Part shown: in pieces, positions 43,485-53,200 of the stretch
Numbering within the stretch: position 1 is the stretch's first letter
How the letters are laid out: each line of letters begins with the position of its first letter
Assembly: GCF_000151315.2 (NCBI RefSeq)
Contig: NW_011887297.1
Coordinates: 1,341,587-1,405,586 of the forward strand
Origin: Capsaspora owczarzaki ATCC 30864
Lineage: Eukaryota; Opisthokonta; Filasterea
Length of the DNA: 64,000 bases
Direction of reading: 5' to 3'
Position numbers and translations under genes: made by a program
The notes under the pieces: model-generated
Told to the model about the DNA's origin: nothing
Database searches by the model: none
The model's input: only the letters and a program-made list of their open reading frames with translations

Positions 43485-46290
43485 TCAAGAAATCTTGATG
43501 GAGGCATAGATCTTGCGAGTAAACCACAAGCAAGCCAGCATGCCGGCAGCGCCTACGTGCAAACAGCGTCAACAGGAAGCGACGAAATGAATGAGAATGA
43601 CATTCTCCGAAGAAAACACCACCCGAAACGCAAACAAGACACATTAAAAACCAATCAACCTACCGGCCATGATGCTAAATGTCAAAGCTGCAATAATCAC
43701 GACGATAAAATAGTTGAAGACGCCGCTGCCGCCCGAGCCGAACACGACGTTATGCGAAAGCAGGTTGAAGGCGCTTTGGACAAAGATTGGAATGCCCACA
43801 GCTGCTGGAGCAATAAATGAGACCCACCACCAGTGGTAGTTCTGAGAGGATCATCCCGCACAATCCAAAGCCAAAGTGAGCCAAGTTGGGAAAAAAAAAA
43901 CAAGAAAAAAAAAAAAAAAACAAGAAGAGGAACTTCAAAGCCAACCCTCCAATTTTCCCTACCTCTGCTCGCAGCCGCAAGTAAACAAACAGAACCACTT
44001 GTGTCGCAGTCTGCGCGAGGAACATGATCAAGGCCGTAAGAAGATACGGGAACCAAACGTAAAGGTTGGACGAATACAGGGCACTTGTCATTGCGACCCA
44101 TTCGATACCGATCGGGGCAAGCGAAACCAATCCGCAGACAACAATGATGGGCACCATCCGAGCGAAGAATGGCTGGTCAATCACATCAATGCAAAGAGAG
44201 GGAATTGAGCAAACACACCTTCTTTTGACCGACCAAAAACTGCAGACGGAGGTTCTTTCTCACCGAATGCTGCGGCAAAAACCGCGGCAACGTGTTGATC
44301 TTGACAGGGAAGCTAATCGGCGCAGTTCGAAACCCGATCAGGCCGGCAATCAGGCACAGTGGGAGCAGCAGGAAAATCCAGACCGCAAGCACAACAAACA
44401 CCGTCCCTGTGGATGCCGCATCAGCTGCATCGTGAGCTGCTTTGACGCCGTTGGCAATGACACCCAGCAGGAAGAGCAGTCTACAGTTGTTTGTGGGTTC
44501 AAAAAACAAGAAACCGAAGCAAAACCGTCAGTTCAGCTACACAACATCTAACCCCTTCGCCTGCAACAAGAGCACAGCCGCAGACATACCCAGGGAAGGC
44601 AGTTCCCGTGACAAGCAGCAAGGACTTCCAGCGCTCTCCACCAAGAGACTTGTACAAGCGAGCCGCGACAAAACCGGCAGCGGCGCCGAAAATCGCATAG
44701 GTGAACAAGACACACGATGCAATGCTGCCTGGCGTAAACTCGGACACGACGCCAATCGCGGCAAAGAATACAGTCAGAATGGCAGCCAAGGCAACTTGCA
44801 CGCCAGAGCCGACAAGGGCCGCGAGCAGGAGCGGTCGGCGCGGCGCGCGGAAGACGTCGCCATGCACGAGCTTCCAGCCAGCCTCCTCGGCGGGCGATTC
44901 GTCGTCCAGCCGCTCGTAGCGGGCAAAGTCCGAACGGAGGGCACGAATGACCACAAAAAAGAAGGTGGCCAGGATGACCAGGAGCACGACAATGTTGTTC
45001 ACCAGGCTAAACACGTGCAGTTCGTTCGCTTCATCTTCGTACGACCACGACGGGTCGCCGCGAATGAACAAGACAGAGTACGAGTACGTGACGGTCGCGT
45101 TGGTGTCCATGGTCAGCACACGATGGCCCAAGCCGGCAGACTCTGCGCACGAGTCTTCAGCGCTTGCTGCGTGCCGCAAGCTGGCAACACGGGCCTCTGC
45201 TGCTGTAATCATGTCGTACTCATTCACATAGACTGTGATGGTAAAGTCGTTGTTCAGCGCGAGCGCTGTGGCCAGGTTGCCCATGGGGAATCTCGCGCGA
45301 CGATAGTTTTCAAATCCATTGTTGATTGGAATGTCCCCGATAGTCCTGCCAGCAAAAACAAATCAAGCATCGTAATTCAAGAAGAACAAGAAGAGGAAGA
45401 GCAAGGTTGACAGACTCGTGAGTTGCGTCGCGGGAAGTGCTCATACATGCTTTTCGCGTTTTTTACCAGTGATGCTGCACTAAGGCTTCGGCGGCTTTGA
45501 TAATTCGAGTTGATTGCTCAGGACTGTACGTCTTGGTGCACATGACTTGGCAGGTCGTGTTCTGCATGAATGTGACCTACAAACAACAACAGGAAAATCG
45601 ACATGAATGGATTTCTCAACCAATATAGCTCCAAATCGCCACGTTTTGCCGGCTCCATTCGATGCTTGGAAATCATTCAACCCATTTGCCCATCGGCCCA
45701 TGCATCGCAGCGGCAATCACTTTGAAGGGGGGGGGGGAAACGCCCGTCGCGAATGCCAGCTCAGCAAAATCCGAAACATTTAGAGAGCTTTACGTTCATG
45801 GGCAGGACGTGCGCGTTGTCGCCGAGCAGCCGTTCGCCCAGCGTTGCGTCAAACTTGTCCTGCTCAGCCTCGGAAGTCGGTCCGCAGAACCCCAGGCTCA
45901 GGTGGTCGTGCGCAAAGACGTCCACAAAGATGGATCGCAGCGGATGCGCGAGCACGACGACCGGTTCGCCCTATTCAAGCCAAGCCCCAAGCAAACAAAA
46001 AAGCAAGCATGCATACAGTTGAGTTTGCCACAATGAGTGAGGAAACGGCGGTTGGGGAGCGGGGAGGCGGTGCTGAATGGCGGGGGAAACGCCTCTGTCA
46101 ACCGGTGACGACGACCAAAGACCCAGGCCTGGTCCACACAGAGTCACAGCGATGAGTGTAGGCTTGTGTGTGTTACCTTGTCGTAGGAGCGATAGGGAGT
46201 CAGTGGCTTGACGAAGGCGGCAGAGACGAGCGAAGTTGACGCAGTGGCAACCAGAAGCACGACCAAGAGCAGATTCAGCCAACAACGCAT
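43485..46290 (-). CDS. TM9SF1: Nonaspanin (TM9SF/EMP70 family)
   Basis: Eight exons, 46177-46290, 45794-45970, 45467-45576, 44590-45345, 44264-44480, 43963-44172, 43664-43841 and 43485-43552, give 609 residues, the normal nonaspanin length. The protein has a signal peptide (LNLLLVVLLVATASTSLVSA), a luminal domain with DHLSLGFCGPTSE, and nine membrane helices. The family hallmark GWKLVHGDVFRAPRRPLLL precedes helix 2, with ARLYKSLGGERWK and ENYHWWWVSF later. Nonaspanins sit in endosomes and Golgi and affect sorting of membrane proteins and phagocytosis. The C-terminus ends KIYASIKIS and lacks the usual terminal Lys-x-Asp/Glu that interacts with COPI. It seems nearer the TM9SF1 group than TM9SF2/4, but that is a weak impression. 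Confidence 0.9.
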
Positions 46291-46459
46291 AGTGGACACT
46301 CGCATAAGGAGAAACAAAAAGGAATGACTTGAAGACTGATTGAAAGCAAATAGACACAGAGAGGCAGGTTTTGTTTTTGTTTCGAACAGAATCATGCAAC
46401 ATTTCAACAGCAGACGAAAAAGTCATCCGAGAATTGAAAACGAGGCTCTCCCCTCAATA

Positions 46460-48014
46460 TCACTCTTGGACGGCAGTGACAATGGTCGACTTGGCAGAGG
46501 AGGCGACGTTGAGAATCACTTCCTTCTCGGGGGTTGGGGCCTCGAGCTTGGATTGGAGCTGGGTGAGCTGGACTTGCTGGAGGGCGAGCAGCTGCTGGAT
46601 TTGGTGGTGCTGCAGGTCAATTTGCTGCTGCAGGAGCGCCGGATGAGACAGCAGCTGCTGCTGGATGTGAGATGGCGCAACAGTCGGAGCAGCTACATCA
46701 GCAATGGTGGTCGGGACAGGTGTTGCCGGCGGCTTGGCTGCGGCAATCGCATCGGCCGATGCGCTGCCTGGTTCCGGGGCCTTCTCTTTCTGTTGCTTGC
46801 TGAACGACATGGGCACTGACTCGAGTTGGCGAAGGTACTCGTGTGCCGCATCGCTCGTTCGGTCGACACAGCGGACGGCGGTTCCGTAGCACAGAACGTA
46901 CACGGACACGCCCGTGATCTTGGTTTCGGTGCAGGCATTCTGATAGCGCACGCGAATAATGCTTGTTGCACCCTAATGGAGCGGTGCAAAAAACAATCAC
47001 ACGGGTTACAGTGAGCATGGCGTGGCGAAGAGTGAGAGCACAGCTCATGAACAAGCAATTCGTTTACCAAGGCCTCTGCTTCTTTCATGGCCTGCTCTGT
47101 CGCTTCGTTGGTGGCTTCAGTGAACATTTCCTAAGCGTTTCAAGCGGAATTGGCCCGTCAGTCAGGGCGAAGTTTGCTCAAAAAGCCGCGTTCGAGTCAA
47201 AAACTCACGCTGTACGATGTTAGCTCGCCTCCCAGAAAACCTCTGAGACGTGTCCACAGGTCGACCAGAAAGTTTCGGCTTCGTGCGCTCGATCCAGCGA
47301 CAATGCCCAGCTCTAGTGGCAAATGAAGCGCGCGCAACCGCGATGAGCCGTTTTGGACGAGACATTTGTGACTTGGAGCCACATATAACCCGTAGTTTGA
47401 TCTACATTATGTGTCTTTTTGTCTTCTCGTTTTGTTACCTTCGACGATGAGGCGACCTTGGACAGAGTCGCGCGTTGTGAGCCGGACTGGGTCTGGCGCT
47501 GGTGCTTCCGGGTGCGTTGCGATTTCCTCTGCAACGTGTGTCTGAGCTGTATTTCAATTCCAACAGCAAAGCAGCAAAGCAACAACAACAACAAAAATCG
47601 AATCAGTTTGTGAGCTGTCGAGGTTCTAAACGGCTGAGAATTGGAGCAAGAATTGGAATTGGATGATCCCGGATTCAAGCTCTCCAGCCTCCCGACGACG
47701 CTGCAAACAACCATCCTTGGCCAAAAAGGGATGCCATGATCCATCCATCAAAGCATAGTCGCGGGTCGGGGGTGGTTTGCAGAATGGAGTTGTTGGGTTT
47801 TGTTACCAATCTTGAGGCTGGTTGTCATTGATCGCGCACTCCCGCCGCTGCCGAGGCGCGCTCCGTGCACGGGCTGCGCTGATGCCTGTCGCAGTGCCAT
47901 GCCCATGCTCAGAGTGGCAGCGCGGGTTCTTGTTCCCCCGAGTGCCAGCGCGGGTTGCTGCACAGCATACAATCGCATCAACGCTGATCTCGCTGCCGTC
48001 GCTCTTCCCAGCAT
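46460..48014 (-). CDS. UPF0145/YbjQ-domain protein with mitochondrial presequence
   Basis: Five exons, 47807-48014, 47439-47528, 47209-47312, 47068-47130 and 46460-46972, give 325 residues. Residues 1 to about 68 are Arg/Ala/Ser-rich with no acidic residue (MLGRATAARSALMRLYAVQQ), a good mitochondrial presequence. Residues about 95-195 form a YbjQ domain: GRLIVEELGIVAGSSARSRN, LRGFLGGELTSYSEMF, EATEQAMKEAEALGATSIIR and VLCYGTAVRC, matching bacterial YbjQ block by block. The function of YbjQ is unknown; bacterial members form oligomers. Residues 200-325 are Pro/Ala/Gln-rich with a Gln-rich helix. The exon 3 acceptor (ccactag|agctgg) was chosen because it completes the YbjQ start. An internal ATG at 47382 would give a shorter protein without the presequence and with a worse domain match. 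It is divergent with pdxT, 119 bp away. Confidence 0.8.
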
Positions 48015-48133
48015 GTCTGATTGTAAAGAGAACTGAATGGATGTGAGATTTACAATTATGATACTGTATTGAGAGTTTTTTGACATCAGTCTTTTTAATA
48101 TTTTTGTTGAGTTTTTGTCTCAGATTTTCGGAA
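48015..48133. promoter_or_regulatory. Compact bidirectional promoter, YbjQ-domain gene / pdxT
   Basis: Only 119 bp separate the two start codons. The segment is AT-rich and holds both leaders and core promoters. I see no canonical TATA box. Confidence 0.5.
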
Positions 48134-50000
48134 ATGGCGTCGCCGGCTGTCAAGATTGGCGTCCTTGCGCTTCAAGGCGCCTTCATCGAGCACATCCACG
48201 GTAACAAAAAGAGAAGCCTTCTTTTGTTGTTTTTGCATTCATTCTCGCAGCATTTGAGCGTGGTGGTGGAAGCAGCAGCAACAGTGCAGTGCGCGGTGAA
48301 TAGGGAGAGATTCTCCGTTGATCACGACGTCGTTGGTGGTTGTCGTCGAGGAGGGGTTGGTTTTTTGCTTGTCTTGTTTTGACTTGCATTGAGAGTGAAG
48401 TTGAGAATGGTTTCGTTGCGAGTTGACCAGTGTGGAGAGTGATCCGTGACCAGTGACTGTGACTGAGAGTGAAGAAGTGAAGCGTGTGTGGCCCTTCTCA
48501 TTGAGCAAAAGCCTGCTATCATCCTGCTATCAGCCATCCATTGATCAAGCTGTTCAGCAGCCCATCCATACAACCACACTACAGCTCCAAATCACAAATT
48601 GGAGGGATAGCTCAGTGAGCAATTTGGAGACATCGAACAAAGCTGCACTGACGCTGCTGGTCATCGAACAAGCTGCAAAAACCAATTTGCTTCTGGTTTT
48701 GTATTGCGATGAAAGCACGTCAAGTGGCTGGTTTTGAGCAGGTTGGTTCTTTGGCTTAGTGGGGGATGTAGTTGGGATTGGGGATTTGGGAATGGAGGAG
48801 AGCGGACTTGATGGAGGGGGGGGGAAGGCTGGCGGAGATCAATGTGGAAACGATACGAAAAAGTGACGCGTGGCCTCGACACTCAGAGAACGGGGTTCGA
48901 CCGGACCGACAGTCGAGCCTCGACATTGAATCATGCTGTTGCTGTGTCGTTGAATTGGGCAACAAAAAAACCGAATCGATCGGGGTTTGAGTTGAGTTGA
49001 GGTTGGGGGGAAGGTCGAGTTCGATGAATGGAAACAACGGAACAATAATGGGACAAATGGCACCAGTCTGAGTATGGGCTCAGTCTGAGTCGCAATCCGG
49101 TTTTTTTTTGTGTGTGTGTCTTCCACCAGCTCATTAAAACGCGTCATCGAGTGCTTTCTTTTGCCTTCGTATTCTGTAAACTTACCTGCTTGTCTGTTGG
49201 CTGCATTTCTGATGTTCAGTGCTCGGTCGCATCGAAAATGTCACTGCCGTCCAAATCCGCACACCAGCGGAAGTCAACGATCCCACACTGGACGCCCTCA
49301 TCATTCCAGGTACGTTTTCACGCAAGAACGCATCATGGCTGTTCAACGGTTCTTGGATGAGTGCTGAAACGCTGATGTTTTTTTTGGTTTGTTTCTGGGT
49401 TTGAACGCAAACAGGCGGCGAAAGTACCACCATGGGCCTTGTTGCAGAGCGGAGTGGCATTGTCGAGCCACTCAGGCTATGGGCACACCAAGGAGTGAAG
49501 CCAGTCTGGGTAGGTCGCAAGCGTCATTGCATTTCCAAAATTGTTTGAGCAAGGTGTAACTCACCGCTCTCGCCTTTTTGCAACACCAGGGAACGTGTGC
49601 AGGCATGATTCTGCTGGCGAATAGCGCACTGCAGATGAAGATTGGCGGCCAACCGTTGCTCGGTGGACTGGACGTTTGCGTTGATCGCAACCACTTTGGC
49701 GCGCAGCTGCAGAGCTTTGAGATGCCAGTATCCATCCCCGTGCTCGGCGAGGAGCCCTTCCAGGCAGTGTTCATCCGCGCACCAGTGATTGTCAGCCACA
49801 AGCCGAATGTCACGGTGATTGCCAAGCTTGAAAAGAAGAATGCCGACGACGAGCACGAGCGGATTATTGCAGCCCGTCAGAGCAACCTTCTTGCCACGGC
49901 CTTCCATCCCGAGCTTACTGGCGATTCCCGATTTCACCGATACTTTGTCGAAATGGTTCGCACTTCGAAGCTGGCTCGTCAGCAAACAGCATCGTCGTAA
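48134..50000 (+). CDS. pdxT: Pyridoxal 5'-phosphate synthase glutaminase subunit
   Basis: Four exons, 48134-48200, 49220-49309, 49415-49509 and 49590-50000, give 220 residues. PdxT (SNO in fungi, PDX2 in plants) hydrolyses glutamine and passes ammonia to PdxS (SNZ/PDX1) for de novo vitamin B6 synthesis. The start [15 protein letters not shown], the oxyanion block PGGESTTMG, the nucleophile Cys in [11 protein letters not shown] and the His/Glu pair in [10 protein letters not shown] form the complete glutaminase triad. Length and order fit the class I amidotransferase. The first intron is 1019 bp, ten times the local norm. Animals mostly lack this pathway, whereas fungi, plants and some protists keep it. 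PdxS is not in the window. Confidence 0.95.
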
Positions 50001-50267
50001 AAGGGGCATCCGAACGCGCAACGGTGCAGGCAATTTTTCCCCAATTTTGCCCTGTTGTGCCCTTGTAACAACAATACAAAAGCTGTAAAACTCATGTGCA
50101 CACTGAAGTTGGACAGAAGCAATTCAAATACGGATGGCCGATTTTGAGAGGGGGGACCACACAACAGAAGAGAGAGAGAGAGCAGGCCTTGCCTTGTACC
50201 CCAACAGCAGAACATACAGAAAAAGAAACCAGCACAAAAACAAACACAACAAACAAAAAACAAAACT
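50001..50267. other. Convergent 3' spacer
   Basis: This 267-bp stretch lies between the 3' ends of pdxT and the MLKL-like gene. It is A-rich near 50215-50265. No gene is seen. Confidence 0.5.
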
Positions 50268-53200
50268 TTAAGCCTCGGATTCAACATCAGCAAGCATGCC
50301 GCCGAAGGCATAACTGGCCGTGCTCAAGTACATGGTGGCGGGCGTGGAGGCGTAGAGATCCGCCTCCTCTTCGACGGTGGGCTTGGTGAGAATCGAGTAC
50401 TCGTTCGGCGGGTTGGAGGGTTGCGTGGGGACATGGCCACCCACAGCGTAGGTGGGCTCCTCGATCACCTTTGCACGCTGGAAGTAGGAGATGGCCGCTT
50501 CGCGGTTGCCGAGCTTGTTGTACGCCTGTCCAATCTCTCGAAGCGTGACGGCGAGTTCGGGATGCTCGGTGCCGTAGACGCGGCTCTGGATGCCCAAAGC
50601 ACGTTCAAGCTCGTTGCGCGTCTGAATCCACTCATTCAAGCCAGCGTGAGCACGCGCCTTCTCAACGTACACGACGGCTTGCGTAATGTGACCATCACCG
50701 AGGTGTTGACGCAGCACGGCCAAGGCGTGGTCAAACTGACCCAAGGCAACGGCGTAGTCGCCGACGAGATTGTTTGTGCGGCCAATCTCGAACGTGAGCA
50801 GCACAAATTCAATGTGGTCGGCCTGGTGACGCTGCGCCTTGATGTGCTGGGCGCGGTTCAGAAGAGCATGGGCGGCCGCGTGATTTCCAAGAGCATTCTC
50901 GCAACGAGCAATTTCCATCAGCGTGTTGGCCACGCGCTCGTGCTTGGGGCCGAACGTTGTCTCTTGCACGGCAAGCAGCTGCTGGAAAATCTCCATCGCC
51001 TCCTTGGGCGAGCCGGTGGCCAGACACGACTTGGCAAACTCAAAGCGCGTAGCAAGGGTGACGACGTGGTTGGGGCCGAAAATCTTCTCCTGAGTCGTCA
51101 GGGCCTGCTGGATGAGCGTGCGGGCCCGAGCGTGCTCGCCAGACACCAAGCACGCCTTGCCCAGCTCCAGAACGATGCCAGCGACATGCACGTGCGACGG
51201 GCCGTAATGCTTGGTGTACACGTCCATCGCATACTCGATGCATGGCTTGGCTTGCTTCGTGGCACCACGACGCATCAGGTCCTTGCCATACTGGAGCTGC
51301 TCGGTAGCCTCGGCGACAGAGCCGACGGCGTACTGCGAGACTGGACGCTGCGGCAGCGGCTGGGGGCCCGAGTCTGCAGCCGCTCCGCGCGGCGCACGAG
51401 GAGGGAGAGGCAGGGCGTTGGACACTGTCTTGACAGGGACTGCTGGCGCTGCAGGAGCCGGAGTAACCGCAACAGAAGTGCGTTTGGGCGGCAGCGGCGG
51501 AGGCGCCGCGCCTCCCTGCACACTGCTCGCCGGCGGAAGCGGAGCGCCGTCCATGCTCTGGTACAGGGGGCCGGCGTTGGGCGCTGCCGCGGTGCCGTAA
51601 AAGTTTGACGCCGTGCCGTAAAAGCTCGACGCCGGGCTGGCCGAGACGTCGGCAATCTGCTGCACCAAGTCGCCCAGCTGAGAAAAGGTCGGGCGCGATT
51701 CGGGAGACTGGTCCCACGAGCGCGAAATCAGAGCACGCAAAGTCGGCGTGGCGTCATCGGGAATGTCCGGGCGATCTCCTTCGTTGACAGCCGAGCGAAT
51801 GGCCTTGTCGTTCATGCCCTTGTACGGCAGTTGGCGCGCAGCCGTCTCCCACGCAACAATGCCAAAGGCAAAGACGTCCGACTTTTCGTCTGCGGGCACA
51901 TTCTCGGACGTCAGCAGCTCAGGGGCCGTGTAGTGCAAGGTGGCTTCGGTTGGCGGATGCGCAGCGGCAGTTTCCTGGCGGATGCGGGCGTACCCGAAAT
52001 CCGACACCTTGGCACGCATTTCCGAGGTGATCAGCACGTTGGAAGACTTGAGGTTGCGGTGGACAATGCCGGCGCGGGCGAGGCAGGTCATGCCACGCGC
52101 AGTGTCCTGCAAGATGCGGCCGCGCACGGCCAGTGTGAGCGTCGGGTGGGTTGCCGTGTCCGCGAGCAGTTGGCGCAGACTGCCGCTGGGGAAGTACTCG
52201 AGCACCAAGGCATAGTTGTTGGCGTCAAAGCAGGCGCCGAGCAGCATGGCAATGTTCTGGTGCTGGATGCGCCCGTGCGCCAAAACCTCACGACGAAACT
52301 CGTCAAGCAAGCGCGCATCGAGCTGCGTGAGGATGAGCTGCTTGATGGCAACTGTCTCTTGGTTCCACTTGCCCAGGGAGACCTTGCCAAAGGTGCCGCT
52401 GCCGAGAGCCTTTTCAAACTTGAGAGTCGCGTGCGGGATGGACAGCGAGCTGGCGTTCGCCGAGTCGACGCCGTCTGAAAGGCTGCCAGAGTTTTGGTAA
52501 ATGTTGCTGGCGGTGGGAGCAGGCTTGCCAGCGACCGAGGCGTTTTGGTAAATGGCGCCGCTCACACCCGAGTTTTGATAAATGGCACCGCCAGCAGCAG
52601 CAGCAGCACCCGAGTTTTGATAAATGGCACCGCCAGCAGCAGCAGCAGGAGTAGCAGCACCAGCACCCGAGTTTTGATACACAGGGCCACCGGCGCTCAC
52701 ACCAGAGTTTTGATAAACAGGAGCACCAGCACCAGAGTTTTGATAAACCGGACCACTGCCGCTGACGCCAGAGTTCTGATAAACAGGAGGAGCACCGGCA
52801 CCAGAGTTCTGGTAGATGGAGCCGCCAGGAGGCGCAACTCCGGGCGCTTGATAGGTAGAGTCAGTCGCTTGGTAGATGCCCGTCGCTTGGTAGCCTGCAT
52901 CTGTCGCCTGGTAAATGTCCGTCGCTTGGTAATGAGGGCCAGGCGCTTGGTAGGTGTCGGAGGAGCCGTAGATGGCGCTGTCGTAGCCGGGGTCGTTCGG
53001 ATTTTGGTAGTTGGTTTGCTGCTGATGAGCTCCGGTTTGATACGTGACGGCACCGCCATAGATGGACTTGGGGGTGGCACCGGGAGCCTGGTAGGTGGAT
53101 TCGTAGATGGGTGCGGCACCGCCGGCACCATTGCCGACAGCGGCGTAGCTCGAGGTGGAGCCGTACGTGTTGGTTGACACCGTCACGTTGTTACTGGCCG

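Noticed and set aside
47209-47382. Separate short gene starting at ATG 47382
   Set aside because: Splicing from upstream exons (48014, 47528) to 47312 restores the missing start of the YbjQ domain in phase, so 47382 lies in an intron of one longer gene.
48600-48910. Pol III promoter or tRNA in pdxT intron 1 (tagctcagtgag and ggggttcgacc)
   Set aside because: The A-box-like and B-box-like strings are about 285 bp apart and neither is flanked by pairing arms, so chance is more likely.
50421-51608. Plus-strand frame of 395 codons opposite the MLKL-like TPR region
   Set aside because: Shadow of the TPR coding sequence. The real frame has clear family motifs.
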